This document shows, one piece after another, positions 1 to 13,238 of a stretch of DNA of 64,000 bases (position 1 is its first letter; every line of letters begins with the position of its first letter). The notes beneath the pieces are model-generated. The model was not told the DNA's origin. It saw only the letters and a program-made list of their open reading frames with translations, and ran no database searches. Source of the DNA: Owenia fusiformis (Eukaryota > Annelida > Polychaeta > Sabellida > Oweniidae); assembly GCA_903813345.2 (NCBI GenBank), contig CAIIXF020000001.1, positions 42,503,366 through 42,567,365 on the forward strand, in the 5' to 3' direction. The position numbers and the translations under genes were made by a program.

Positions 1-1625
1 TTAATTTCAAATAAAATTTCAGTGAGATTTCGTATTTGAATCTAAGCTTGGAGGAAATGCAGAATGTCACTTGACTCTTGGGTGATTTTGAAGTATTGTC
101 TGTACAAAGTCAACTTTTGTAGAAATATGAAACCACCTTCTAATTTGCCTCATTGACCTTCTATTGTTTATCAAAAATTTTCTCTCAAAATCAGGAAATT
201 AGGATGATAAGCAGGGAAAATTTGTAGGGAATTTCAGTCACAAAAAACGAGTGACAACTTACACTACATGTAATACCCGGCCGAGTGTAGAGTTGCCTAA
301 ATCATTCATGCGTGTTACCTCTCAGTCCAGTCATCAGACAGACATAGACTTAATTTTTCAAGGACATGTCAATCCCCCAGGATGTGTGGAATATATGAGT
401 GTTTCCACTGTCCATATGTTTGTTCTTTTAATTTCCAGTGATCTTGCAACGGAAAAGATTGGTGTAGGGTCCCTTTTGATGAAGTACGCAAGAGGATCAA
501 TGCAGAAAGGAGTAAAAGTCTTCAACAGTAGAAAACCATTGTCCTGACCTTCAATCTACCAGATTAATGTTATAATTTATATCATCATTTAAATGCTTAC
601 ACAACTCTAGAAATTTTGTGTCTTATTTTATAAGTGACACACAAAAATAATAACAATAGGACATAAAAATAACACACTTCAAATTGATTTAAAATATCAA
701 TCTCTTGATAATTTTTAAGCTGCCGTTTAATGAACAAATATCCGAATATATACAAGATATTATTAACATCCATATACTGTGAAATAGAATAAACGCTGTA
801 TTTTATTTATATACACATACATGCATCCTGTAAAATTGATTATGCCATATATTTTATGTGTTGATACATTGTACTCGTGATTAAACCATAAGACTAATCA
901 CAAAATGACCCATTATTCTATGATAACACCTGGTCTTGGATTGAATGTCTTCAACAGGAGTAATAGATTTTACTGCACTGACCTGCTTCTATCCACAGGT
1001 TTAGTTTTCTGTACAAAGTACAACTTGTACAATCAGTTACCTAGAGACTGCGCTGTATATGTAGTATAACGCACAGTCTTTAGTCTACCTTTCATAATTA
1101 CTGCATACTGACTTTGGTATAGAGTGCCGATGTCGTCGTGGAACATTATCCCTATTTTTGAAGGGCAACGTCTCTCTTTTTTCTGAAATGATCTGTTATT
1201 TCCGTGGAAATACACGTCGCTTTAATATTTTAATATTCCAGGGGGCTATGAGGTGACCACGTACAGAAAGTGCATTTTATGTAATTTATTTTCCTATATA
1301 TTAATAATCAATTACTTAATCTTAAATGTACAACAATCAACATTTATGTAAAATATAAAAATATGGATCTAGCCCTGAACATAAATATTATAAATCACGA
1401 ACCTAGATGTTTATACATCAGTAATACACTTTAATTGTGTAAACTGTAGTAAACATCTGAGACCATCATAAAATCAGGTAATCATACAGTATAAATACAT
1501 TTAGTGTATACGCATATACATTAGTTCAGAAGTTTATAATGAAACGTCAATAAAAGCGTTAACTGAAAGAAGATAATTAGAATTAGATGTGTCTCATCTA
1601 AAAAAAGCTGTTCGCGTCATCATTT
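1..1625. other. Non-genic AT-rich sequence
   Basis: Only short chance open frames (for example 251-547). No splice-consistent coding segment, RNA gene or repeat was recognised. Confidence 0.6.
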
Positions 1626-1670
1626 ATGTTTTATTTGTCTATAATGGCAAGCAGCTCTACACGGTTTCTA

Positions 1671-1832
1671 GACAACTCATCCCAAGACAACTCATCCCAA
1701 GACAAGTCATCCCTAAGACAACTCATCCCAAGACAAGTCATCCCTAAGACAACTCATCCCAAGACATCTCATCCCAAGACATCTCATCCCAAGACAACTC
1801 ATCCCAAGACATCTCATCCCAAGACAACTCAC
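1671..1832 (+). repeat. 15-bp minisatellite
   Basis: About ten units of ACAACTCATCCCAAG with ACATCTCAT and ACAAGTCAT variants. The in-frame Lys/Thr/His/Pro-rich translation follows from the 15-bp period and is not evidence of a gene. Confidence 0.9.
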
Positions 1833-1845
1833 AGTACTTACTAAG

Positions 1846-4170
1846 CATAAAGTCATAAACAAGGAATTTAGCGAAGAAAACTATATCCCTTTTCGGTGAA
1901 TAGTATCAGTCAAGCCGAGTAACTAAGTCAACATTCGAAAATAAAAATCTCAAAAATCGTACATCTTTGATTTCCAAAATAATTTGTGAGGTGGTTATTA
2001 AGATGATAATACACATTTTAACGTATTAATTTTGAGTACATCTCGAATCCATTCTCAACAAAGTGTCCTCGAAATCAGTATTCGGAATATTTGAGTTCGG
2101 GATGATAAAAGTACGTTAAGATATACCGCTCCTTAACAAACTCCTTTGGGAACACGATATAGAATCAAATGCATATTCTTTTTATTTACTCCCTGACACA
2201 TGCCAACGAATGTTACATAAGTAAATATCTCAGTTTTAAATAATTTTGTAAACGTTGTTCTCTACAGGTGCCATTTTTTATAATTGAAAAACAAAATTGA
2301 ACATTTTGGATTTTTAAATTGATAAGTTTCTTGGAATACAACTTAACCGTTAACGATTTAAGTCATTAATAATATTTCCCTATTAGTGATCCCATGCTAA
2401 ATAAACAGTAACTAGGTCATTGTTTTGTGTTCAAACTTGTTTTCATGACTTTTAAACACGAGTCGACAATTATGTAGGAAATTTCAATTCCAAATGTAAG
2501 CGTGTCAACTCCTGTTTTTGCACAAAATTTAGCCCTTTATAATGATAGATCGTCAAAATCTGCATGTACCTCTCACTGAGGCGACATGTTTTTAAATTAA
2601 TAGATGCTGAGCTATAAACTCAAACAAAAATTCAAACCACCCGCTAATATTTTGATTACACAAGACGAAATTTCCACTCCCGGGGAGCACTGTGGTAACA
2701 CTTTGAAGCAGGATTCTCGAAAAATCGTTCTTGTCTTTCACAAAAGGTTTCTCGCAATTTTATTGCTTTGTTTAAGCCTCGACTCATATCATACTCAAAT
2801 CCGATACCATAATTATGAATTAAAATGAAACATTAAACTCACCAGGTTATATGATAAACCGTTTCGAGAATCGATGATTTGAGTTAACTGTGGATACTTA
2901 TATAAATGTTAATCGGCATGTATTCGACAGTTAATGTACAAACATGATGTATGCATCAAGTGTGACTTAAATATAAATTCGTGACTATCATATTTGGCTT
3001 TCAAAAATTAAGTTGGAAGTTACAGCGGTTGGAGATTAACGAAAACGTCAATCACATCCAAATATCCGAACGACGTCAAGTATTAACAATACACTTTTCG
3101 TCCATCTCGAACAAGGCAAGGTTCTGTGATCCAGCAACGTGCATTCCAAAAGAAAAAATTCACAAATATCAACAAATTTCATTGAGTTGGATATTACTTT
3201 CGAAATCACAACTTTCGAAAAAAAAATTTTAACCACGAATTTTAAGAACTTCAAACATGTTGTTAGTTTTTCAAACCGCATATCCTCATTTACGTTTTTT
3301 GAAAAGGATGAATTCATTTGAAAATATGGATTTTCTTGATTATTATTCAAAACTACCCTTGAAATATAAGTATGTGGGATATTACAGTGTAAATTGACAC
3401 TCATTTATTTGCTCCATATCATCAAAAAATAAGTGCAGTACCATCTTTCAATATTTGAAAACAGAAAGTTCATTTTGTATGTAAACAAGAAAAAATACTT
3501 TTATGGTTGATTCATAATGAAAAATGACAAATAACATACATCTTTTGAATTAGGGGTATACGGGGACATAGTGGAAATTCAGAAATTTAAACCATATCCC
3601 CAAGATTGCTTCAACAATATTGATGGACATACGAATATCGAATGTTGACGAAGTTACTTGACTTGACCGGTATATCAGAATTGACGGTCACATTTTCACA
3701 TGCATATTCCAAATTTTACAGATCATGGGATGATATACGTAGCTAATGGGCAGGCTTGATAGGGTTGTTGTTGGCCTAAATGTTGGCCTTAAAATATTGG
3801 AATTTCTTAAAAAAGAATTTGACCGTTTTCAAATTAAAAAAAACATTTTGAAAGAATTCTTCAGATGAAAGAACAATATAATAAGGTAAACTGATCGTTC
3901 TATAGTCGGTTTCGGATATTTGGATTATCCTTGGCCAATATAATGTCCTTGGGACCTGTGGCCCTTTGGCGTCGGGATAATCTCAATATAATGAACCTCA
4001 TATCGGATAATCTCTATGTATCTCATACTTTGGGAATATATATCATATCTGAAGTGGGGGTAGGATATATTGTTTATGTCCCCCCCCCACTTGTCCATGC
4101 GGTTCCTCGGCTACGTAAGGATGTGTCCCTAAGGATTTTTGTTGAATCGTCGATTCGTATTGAACGTGAC
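1846..4170. other. Non-genic AT-rich sequence
   Basis: Overlapping frames at 2981-3404 on both strands have simple A/T-driven composition and no family motif. Nothing further supported. Confidence 0.55.
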
Positions 4171-4429
4171 AGTGTACAGGGTGACCGGAAAAAAAGGAGA
4201 CCATTGAAGTAATCAATTTCTCCTAAACTAGACAAGTGCCATCAATGAAATTTTGCATACACTGGAACAGTTATATGGAAATTTGTTACTGAAGGTTTCA
4301 ATACAAGCATTCAACTGGTTCAGGAGCTATGATCATTTACATAACATGCTCCAAATAGGCACAATTGAGACCAACGCAGAGTTGGATTCATATGGCAAAC
4401 TACCCTTACATGTTCTGCCCTCTATGGCA

Positions 4430-4559
4430 TTATTATGGCATTACATATAGCAGTGATTGCCTTCTTTAGGTCAACAATAGTCTGAGGATTGTTTTGGTAT
4501 AGATTGTCTTTCAAATATCCATACAAAAAGAAATCAGCAGGATTCAAGTCTAGGCTGAA
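4430..4559 (-). pseudogene. Tc1/mariner-type transposase C-terminal fragment, left arm
   Basis: Reading the minus strand from 4559 gives FSLDLNPADFFLYGYLKDNL then YQNNPQTIVDLKKAI, the same transposase region as the right arm but in opposite orientation and about 20-25 percent diverged by eye. Confidence 0.7.
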
Positions 4560-4808
4560 ATGGCAATGAAGGGTTATCTGACATGTGGTTCATCATCCTG
4601 TTGCCAAAGTGCTGATTTACCAAATCTTAAGAGTCACTTTAGGTATTGGGCATAGTGCCATGTTACTAAAACCACTATATGGCACAATTAAATCCCATAT
4701 GAAAACCAAGGGCTGCCCAAAACCTCCTTAGGATGATACTGTAACTGAGTGGGACCACTGAGTCAGAAGCCATAGGTCAGATAAGCTTCGTCTCCATACA
4801 CCTCAAAT

Positions 4809-5009
4809 TTGAATCCACCTGATTTCTTTTTGTGGGGCAATTTGAAAGACAATGTGTACCAAAACAATCCTGAGACAATTGCTGACCTAAAGGTGGCAAT
4901 AAATGCTAAATGTAATGCCATAACAAGGTCGGAATATGTAAGGGTATTTGCCAAATGTATCCAGCTCTGCGTTGGTCTCAATTGCGCCTATTTGGAGCAT
5001 GTTATGTAA
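4809..5009 (+). pseudogene. Tc1/mariner-type transposase C-terminal fragment, right arm
   Basis: Encodes NPPDFFLWGNLKDNVYQNNP followed by ETIADLK, the conserved stretch around the last catalytic acid of the DDE/DDD transposase domain. Only the C-terminal end survives; the upstream catalytic region is missing. Confidence 0.75.
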
Positions 5010-5169
5010 ATGATCATAGCTCCTGAACCAGTTGACTGCTTGTATTGACACTTTCAGGAACAAATTTCCATAGAACTGTCCTGATGTATGCAAAATTTCA
5101 TTGATGTCACTAGTCTATTTTAGGAGATATTGCCTATTTCAATGGTCTCCTTTTTTTCCGTTCGCCCTG

Positions 5170-6348
5170 TAGAATATGAGAATAAATGTCTCCGATTTCC
5201 TGTCTCTAAATGTATCATACGATTGAATGTTATTAGCAGAGTAGATAAGGGCGGGATCATTGATAATTAATCAGAGATATTCTATTTATATCTTGGATCG
5301 CCTTTGGTTTATTTCAATAATCATATTACATTGTTTTATTGTCATAGATCAATCAGTTTGCCCACTGAAAATTCCAATATTTATAAGACAAAATTTTCTG
5401 ATCAATGAACTTTCAATTACGTCAACCATAACTGTCTATTCGATGTACTTTTGCTGGAAATGTTTTGACTTGTATTAGGTAGCTACGTGTAGGTTGATAT
5501 AAAATATAGGTCATGTCATGACGACAAACAAGGAAAACATCGAGTCAATGACTCGTACAGATGGCACCTCACTAATTGTCAGTTTATTCGATTGTTCTTC
5601 AAACGACAATTATTTCGGTTTTTGAACCTCAGATACTTAAAATTAAGCAAGCTAATGTTACGTTTTGCCCCAGCCCAATATTTGTACAAGACTTACTTAT
5701 CAAATATGGTGATCACATAGCTCCATTTCCATTTTCTAGATTTTTACTGGAACTGATTTTTTTTAAAATAGGATTGTGAAAATGGCTTATCGTGCAGCTT
5801 ATCAGAATCACCTAAAAGTGAGTATATTTTTGTTTTCGATTTTCGTTTTCTCGTATGTGTAGTGGACTATTAAGACGACTGAAATCACAGTTCCAACTGA
5901 CTCATTGGGCCTCGCTCCTCATTGATCCACCAGAGAAACATATTTTCCTTCAGGAGCGAAATCTCAGTGACCATTTGTCCATTCATGTCACAAAATATTG
6001 TACTTTATTAATGTAATTTACAAGCTGAGAACAGTATAGATGGCTTGTTTATGTTTCTTTTTCTCAAATTTTCGATTTCATTAGTTTGATCGAAAAAATA
6101 TATTTCGATTTTTCGATATTTTTGCTGAAAATAGTTTGATCGAAAAAATATATTTTTCAGGTTTCGAAATTTTCAATTCTTCGATTTTATTAAAAAATGA
6201 ATTTCCATGTTTTCGATATCATGTAAAATTATGATAATTGCCGTCACCGCACAATATTCAGCTTATATTCGAATCGTTCAAACCTGGCAAAATGTTTGCC
6301 ATCTAATATTTTGGGTATAGCTTGGAAAATATTATAAAACTATCTAAA
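5170..6348. other. Non-genic, low-complexity sequence
   Basis: Includes repeated AGTTTGATCGAAAAAATATAT words at about 6080-6160 in a T/CGA-rich stretch. No gene seen. Confidence 0.55.
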
Positions 6349-6545
6349 GTTTGGGTAAGGGGTTAGGTTTAGTGCTTAGGGTTAAAGTTAGGATGAGGGC
6401 TGATGATTTAGAATTAAGGTTGGGGTTCAGGGTTCGAGCTAATGGTTAACGTTAGGGTTTGGGTTAAGGGCTTAGAGTTAATGTTAGGGGTAAGGGTTGA
6501 GAGTTAAAGGGTTAGGGGTTGGGTTTTAAGGCTTGGGGTTACTCG
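6349..6545 (+). repeat. Degenerate telomere-like (TTAGGG)n interstitial repeat
   Basis: Nearly 200 bases of GGTTAGG, GGGTTAAGG, TTAGGGTT and similar units on the plus strand, never more than two or three exact repeats in a row. Consistent with an old interstitial telomeric block. Confidence 0.7.
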
Positions 6546-6668
6546 GAGTTTTCGAAATCTATTCTGAAGCCATAAAGCATTCTGTAATGAATCGAAAATG
6601 TCGAAAAATTCGAAATGCATTTTGTAGTTATATATTTCTTAACTTAAAACTCGAAATATTATAGGAAT

Positions 6669-6803
6669 ATCCTATGGTTTTGAAAAAATATCATTTATAT
6701 CCATGAGTGGATATTGATATCTTTACGAGTGAGCGCAGCGAATGAGTGAAGATATTGATATCCATGAGTGGATATAATTGATATTTTTTCAAAACCATAG
6801 GAT
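6669..6803. repeat. 135-bp hairpin-forming inverted repeat
   Basis: Arms of about 55 bases starting ATCCTATGGTTTTGAAAAAA and ending with its complement, each with TATCCATGAGTGGATA. The centre is CGAGTGAGCGCAGCGAATGA. Confidence 0.85.
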
Positions 6804-7017
6804 TGTCCGTTTATCCCATGTGAAATCTTAACCCAGCGAAAAAAAAATTTTTAAAAAGATTTCGAAAAAAGTTTTTGAAAAAAAATTTGAAGGAAAAAAA
6901 TTTTGAAAATTTTTTTTGAAGGAAAACATTTTTGAAAAAAAAATTTGAAGGAAAAAATCTAAAAAAAAATTTTAGAAAAAAAAATTTACAAAAATTACTG
7001 AAAAAATCTAAACCCTA

Positions 7018-7106
7018 AACCATCGAATATCACTTTTGAAACCATCGAATATCACTTTTTGAGAAGTGATATTCGATGGTTTGAGAAGTGATATTCGATG
7101 GTTTGG
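7018..7106. repeat. Double inverted repeat around CCATCGAATATCAC
   Basis: Two direct copies of ACCATCGAATATCACTTTT are followed by two copies of the reverse complement, so the segment can fold on itself. It follows an A/T-rich low-complexity run (about 6840-7005) of AAAAAATTTTGAAGG type. Confidence 0.85.
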
Positions 7107-7645
7107 GGATTTTTTGCTAAAATATGATATCTTGATCTACATATCAAATATATCTTCACCTGATATTCGATATATATCCTTGTAACCATTGGATAATCGA
7201 AAATATCGATTTTCTTCAAATACATATCGATATACTTTTATGCTATCGAGATTATCGAACGGATCACCAATCGAAAGGCTTGTATGTAGATTATCGAAAA
7301 TATCGAAAATATCGAATTGCCAAGAACCTGGAAAAACCTCTGAGTTGAGTGAATCAGCCATGCATTGTGCCTTCGGTTAAATCCTTTTCACATACTGCAA
7401 AATATTTTATCACGCCTAACCATCGATAAAGTACAGTGACAAAACACGCCGTCGTACACTTTAGATGTACGGTGTCACTATTAACTGATTTGAAGCAAAG
7501 ACAATGATGTAGGTTTGATGTAGGTTTTAAAAAAATATCTGAGGAATACATTAAGGATTTCATGTTTGATTTCGTGTGTATTCGTTTAGAAAGACATTTA
7601 ACTTTCTAATAACACGTCAAAAGATTTTCGAACAGCGGTCGATTA

Positions 7646-7757
7646 TTTTCGTGGTCAACGTGGTGGTCTACCCATATAATTGGATCGGTCGGAAAATGTA
7701 AAATAAAGCCACATTTTCCAACCGACCAATTTAATGGGTAGACTGACCACGAAAAAA
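7646..7757. repeat. Inverted repeat, TTTTCGTGGTC arms
   Basis: Left arm TTTTCGTGGTC...GGTCTACCCAT...GGTCGGAAAATGT pairs with right arm ACATTTTCCAACCGACC...ATGGGTAGACTGACCACGAAAA, around a loop of about 12 bases. A small fold-back or MITE. Confidence 0.8.
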
Positions 7758-8527
7758 ATAGATTTTTACTCAACTATTCAAAAACTGTCAAAATACTCGT
7801 AGATTACAATCACAAGAAAAAACATTTGTTTACCTTCTGTCCATGTGCAGTTAAACTTTTAAACAGATTATGACATTGATGAAACATTTGTTTGATTATT
7901 GAACAATGATTATATATTTGCTAGGTTACCATTGCTTTTCACATGTATCAAGGCAGGATCAGAGATACATTATATGGGATGGCTGGAATTCTGAAATAAA
8001 AACAAAGAGCGCTCAATAATTTGTTAACATAATTTTAGCACGCATTAATGTTTCCATTTATCCTACACAACATCCCATACATTATTATGGTATAATTGTC
8101 TAAGTTTTTATTTTAAATGCATAATCTAAAATCTGTGAATGTTAACTCTAACAAAATCAACACGGAAATTAGTTCCTTATCGCAAATGAATGTTTTTTTA
8201 TCAATTCATTATTGCTGGTTAATCTCTATGATAAATGCATTTTGTGATTAAAACTTGTTTATTGTTATGTATCAATATGCACGCCATAAGTGTAGTACTA
8301 ATAAGGACCAAAAGTATTTTATTGGAATATTAAATATTACAACCGGCAATCAAAAGGAAGCAACCCCCAGTATCCCAAACAATGATCTAATGTAAAGCCT
8401 TAACACAAACAAAATCACCAGACCAGCACAACTACGACCTATTTGAACTGAAAAACGTCTTTCCTGTTAATCTGAGTATTGTTCTTGTTTTTGATTTGGT
8501 AAAAACCTCCGTGGTCTCCTAAAACCG

Positions 8528-8700
8528 AAAAGTGGGCCCAAATTTTGAAAATTTGAGGCCCATTTTCTTCAAAAATTTGGCCTGATATTAAAAATAAGGC
8601 CTTAAGGCCTAGAAATGACCAAAAGGCCCACTTTTTGAGGCCTTAAGGCCTTTTTTAGCTCAAAATATTTTTGGACTCAATTTTTTTTTCTCTGGGCCCA
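8528..8700 (+). repeat. GGCC-rich dispersed repeat, copy 1
   Basis: Dense in AAGGCC and GGCCCA, with AAAAGGCCCACTTTTTGAGG. Related to the segment at 35752-35875 in the SLCO gene. Confidence 0.6.
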
Positions 8701-8722
8701 ACTTAGGGCCATGGGCCAGCCA

Positions 8723-8739
8723 CCCCCCCCCCCCCCCCC
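8723..8739 (+). repeat. Poly-C tract
   Basis: A run of 17 C residues just after the GGCC-rich repeat. Length is likely unstable or uncertain in assembly. A shorter C run lies near 4081. Confidence 0.95.
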
Positions 8740-9340
8740 TAAGTTACTAATAAGCCAAATGGATTGCTTATGAACACCAAATGCGAGGTATTGTAGTGTG
8801 TACTTATTCCTATATTTATTTATGCTGCATAATTGTGAAGCTACTGCCACCTGCATACGGTTGCCGCAGATAAGGATGGAATCATGCATTGGCAAAATTG
8901 TTTTCGAATGATAAACTGTTGACCCTAGTCGACACTCGATCTTCATTTTATATATTTTAGATCTAGTAACTATGCAGTCGCTACTGACTTTTATTTTAAG
9001 CTGACTGTTGTCTTGGCAATTATTGAAAACATGCGCATAGTCAATAGTATAGTATATGAATGTTGACCCAAGTTAATTATAAGCTGCCCATCACTGGGGG
9101 TAGTAATGGGTGACACTCAGATATAATGTATACTGTGTCTCATAAGTCGGCACCGGCTGGTGATGTTACAAAATGTTGTTTTTATTATGTATTTTATATG
9201 TATATTGTAATATCAGTGACACAAAAATAAACTAAAATAAAATAGATATCCAAGTGCTAATGACTATTTAAATAAATCCAGTATTTCTTACTTTTGATCC
9301 TGCATTCTCGAATATATATTTAATCAATACCTTTCACAAA

Positions 9341-9852
9341 GGAATACCCTGATAACGGTAAAGTCAGATACCGTTGTCATAAATGGCAGACATCACCGTC
9401 GCTTCAACTCTTTATCACTTGGTCCTCGTTTCATAGGACTTTATCGTCGCCAATTCTGTGTATGTATTAAGCTCTTGTAATGATATATTATATAAAAACT
9501 CAATTTCTATCAAATGGGGTCGTGAATCGCCACAATATAGTGTCTTCGATATCGTCAATGACAACGGAATCTGAATTTGAAATACTTTACAAAGACAACG
9601 GCATATGATAAGATGTGACAACGGACTATATGTGGATGTATTACATTGGAACATAGGAAAATGACAACGGTAAATAGACACTTTAGTTACCGTTATCTTT
9701 ACATATACCGTCAAATATTTCAGTATGAAAAACACTTTGAGTACCAAAGGAATTTTATCTAGTCGCTCTATTAAACATGTACAGTTCAAGAAAACGGGTA
9801 TGTCCGCCATTTGTGACAACAGTATCTGACTTTACCGTTGTTGTGGTATTCC
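9341..9852. mobile_element. MITE-like inverted-repeat element with AACGGTAA motifs
   Basis: Ends GGAATACC...GATAACGGTAAAGTCAGATA and its near complement up to 9852, about 50-bp imperfect arms. The 400-bp middle repeats ACAACGG and TACCGTT words about eight times. No coding capacity seen. Confidence 0.65.
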
Positions 9853-12774
9853 GGTGTGGTTTGACTTTGCTACGGGGTCAAGGGGAACAACAGTCTTCGC
9901 AGATATATCTTTGACCATCTTTATAATATCTATTGCGAAATTCTCTCTAATAATAGCCAATCTTGATAATTTTAGAAAGAATATCATATCACCCATACAG
10001 CTATAATCAATAATGTTTTTTATTTAATTGTTGCATTTGATATTACTAATTAACAAATGTAGATCCGGTTTCTTTTGACTTTATTTTGTTTCCGTAAAGT
10101 GAAAATATTAATGTCTCATACAATAGCTAATGAAAATACTGAATTATCGTAAGTCAAATGTAACAAAAACAAACCATTTTATCAATACAGAAGTTACTAA
10201 CGTAAATGCTGAAATCTTCAAACAATTGCTGACGTGTTTTCTGTAGGGATGACGATTATTTGGATTTGATAGAAAAACAACCATTTACATCAATAGCCCA
10301 AAGGTTAATTTTTGATACTGTTGGAGAACTTCGGAGAGAAATATCTTGATTTAGAATAAATGTAATTTGTACTGTGGGGAACAGAATGTAATAACACAAC
10401 TTCTGTTTGCAAGTCGTGTGATGCAGAACCAATATCACACTTTGACGCCATCCATAGCACACGCGTTGACGCTTTAGTCCGCACTTTCTGTCGAAAACTA
10501 TCTTATAAAGGTATACCCCCATACACCATAAGAGAGGATATTAATGGTTTTTAATAAAGAAATTACTTGTTATTATGATCGACTGATATATGTTTTAGTG
10601 ACTTTTGTAATGTGCGAGTTAGAAGTTTGTATTTTAGAACATCATTTTTTTTCTTAATAAAAAATATATTTATAAGACAACAGTCTTAAAAAAATAATAA
10701 AAAATAAATAAAAAAAGAATAAAAAATAAAATCAATGTATTTATAAGAAGCATACATGTGTTTGCAGGCGTATAATCCATAGATAAAATGTGCATTTATC
10801 AATAATACTTCATAACATATAGATATGATAAATATATTTAAATTGGTAATAAGTAATTTCTTAACCACAAAGCAATAATTGCACAATTTTACAATTAGCC
10901 AACAGGTATCGTATCTCTATTGTAGTGATAATTCTAAATGCAAGTAATCACAGATGATTCCATCGCAATAGGGTACAGATCAATCAAGTCTTCATAAAAT
11001 AATAGCGATGGGAATTGAAAAATCAATGTATATTTTTATCGGGTTAAGTGCCATTTAAATAGTCGGATACAAATATAACGATTCTTTAGTGATCAGACAA
11101 TCAGTGGAACATAAGCTGCTGCCTTGGCCAAGCCAGTAGCTATAGTTACCACATCAAAAGTCAGTAGTTATAGTAACCAATCCCGAAGACTCATTTGGAT
11201 GTAACTTTTAGATAGACAATGTATATCTTTAATAGGAAAACAATAGTAAGTAATTAATCTTATTTAACATGTATATATTATATATATATTCATATATGTC
11301 TGTTTATAATTTAAATATGCTACTTAATGCATTAATGTCTCATGAATGGTATCATTTTGCTAATATATAATAATGACATTATGGGACATAAACAAACATG
11401 AAAAGCCACTTCGATAATAGACTGTGCACTGTTACGACGTGACGCTTATTTTGAAAATTCTTTTACAGAGATTTCGACAATCTAAATATATTTACAATTG
11501 TAGTCTCATAACGTAGTACACTTTTATTTTATGGCTCAACATGCCTGATGGAAGTACAAACGATTATGTAAAACCAAAACTTACAAAAACCTATACCAAA
11601 AGGAAGTTTAATGCACCTATATGTTGACACATACGAGTAAGCAACAATGGAGAGGTTTCTTAACTGAAAGTGAAATTTCTTTTTAAAAAGGTCGTTGGAC
11701 CGGTGTGAAAGAAATTATGGTCCCTGGGGATTATGGTCCCCTTTCTTAAAGGCCCTTACTGGCCCTGATTGTGGATACGATAATAAGGGAAAGAGTTGTA
11801 TTTAGGTCACCATATAAATCAATGGAAAGTAGGACCATAATTTGATAGGACCTCCTACCCTTTTACACCTGGGTTTTCCTAGGTTATACAAGGTGGCACA
11901 ATATAATTGCAATCCCTATTTTGGAATAGGTTGATCAATGATTATTTAAGTGCCAAATGGTAGTAGTAGTAGTATTAGCCTGTTGTAGGAGGACACGCTG
12001 CAATTACAAACTCATTGTTTTTATTGGATGACTTCAGTGATTGCTTCCTATGTGAGCAAAACAACCCTACAGTGTAGGTCAGATATACAGAGTTCATCTG
12101 TCAAAATAAAAATCTAAACAAAAGGAGATATAATTAATCTGCATTGTGTAAGTGAGGTCCCTGTCATGAACTTTTTTATATTGTATGTGCATGTATTATT
12201 CCTTAATTATGTCCATATCAAAAATTCTTTTTCCATATTTATTGATAATGTTTGTCAGTTTATTGGTAATGGTAACTAAATATACCATTTTATTTTCTTC
12301 GGTTATGAATCTGAACGGATATTCAGTCAATATAATGATAATTGAACTACTTTATAGGCATTATATGACAGAAAATACTTTTATCTTAAGTTCATTTTTG
12401 TACCTGGATAATTCTGTTGTCTGTGTTAGTACAGTGTCTGATGTCAGTAATATACACTACTAATGGTGTAATAAAGTCAGCTATTATCTATTTATGGCCA
12501 TCCATAATTCAACAAGAATTCAAATCCACTTTTCATAAATTATCATATTTCATATTATAATTTCTTAAATAATCTATGAAAAAGATACCCCGAGGAGTGT
12601 ATATCTCATGATTTTTTATATTTAATTACCATTCATTTTGACAGATCGTGTGTTTATCACATGACTGTGACCATTGCCTCTTTAAAAGTATTTTATTGAA
12701 ATTGAATCGAGCACTGATGGATGTTACTTTTATGTTTAAAGCAATCGATTAAAGTACAACATACACGCTGTTAT
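9853..12774. other. Non-genic AT-rich sequence
   Basis: A-rich low complexity at about 10688-10735, a short (TAG)n run near 11961, and a possible MITE at 11700. No coding exon recognised. Confidence 0.55.
11700..11872. mobile_element. Possible small MITE
   Basis: Left end CCGGTGTGAAAGAAATTATGG and right end CCATAATTTGATAGG...CTTTTACACCTGG are imperfect inverted repeats about 170 bases apart. Confidence 0.35.
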
Positions 12775-13238
12775 AGCATGACGGTTACGTCAACAAGGCG
12801 ATTTGCAAAATTTTGCGGTAACGATAACAAAAAATGCCGGATTTGAAAAACAGCATGTCCTCTTTCTCGCCTGTAGGCAAGTTTCACAGATCAAATTTCC
12901 TTGTAAACTAGTTCCATTCGGTGACGTATATATGGATGGTTATAATGACTGCCAAAGACAGGTGGTCCACAAGAAGTAGGATATAAGCTGTAAACCTACC
13001 GGCTGAGATATCCAAGTTCATAATTTTAAGTCAATTTTCGTGTTTTCTCAGTATACGTGCCTCAGAGCCACTCAAAATATTAACTGTGTGTAGACCCTAT
13101 AAACAAGCCATAAAATGACAAATCCAGAACAGGAATGTGGTGTATATTATAAATAATAAGGTTTCAAACGCAAGGTCGTTAGACGACTACGTATGAATTG
13201 TATGATTTTTATGGACTGTAACGTATTGTATTAGTTGT

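Larger units (their letters stand above)
4177..5169. mobile_element. Fold-back Tc1/mariner-type remnant
   Basis: Termini CAGGGTGACCGGAAAAAAAG / CTTTTTTTCCGTTCGCCCTG, flanked by TA on both sides, as expected for Tc1/mariner/IS630 elements. The two arms (about 4177-4560 and 4800-5169) are inverted copies of one transposase 3' end plus its terminal repeat, separated by about 240 bases. Confidence 0.75.

Noticed and set aside
1626-1844. Lys/Thr/His/Pro repeat frame
   Set aside because: It is the translation of a 15-bp minisatellite, a multiple of three, so it stays open automatically.
8677-8946. Minus-strand frame with a polyglycine run
   Set aside because: The glycines are the poly-C microsatellite read on the other strand.
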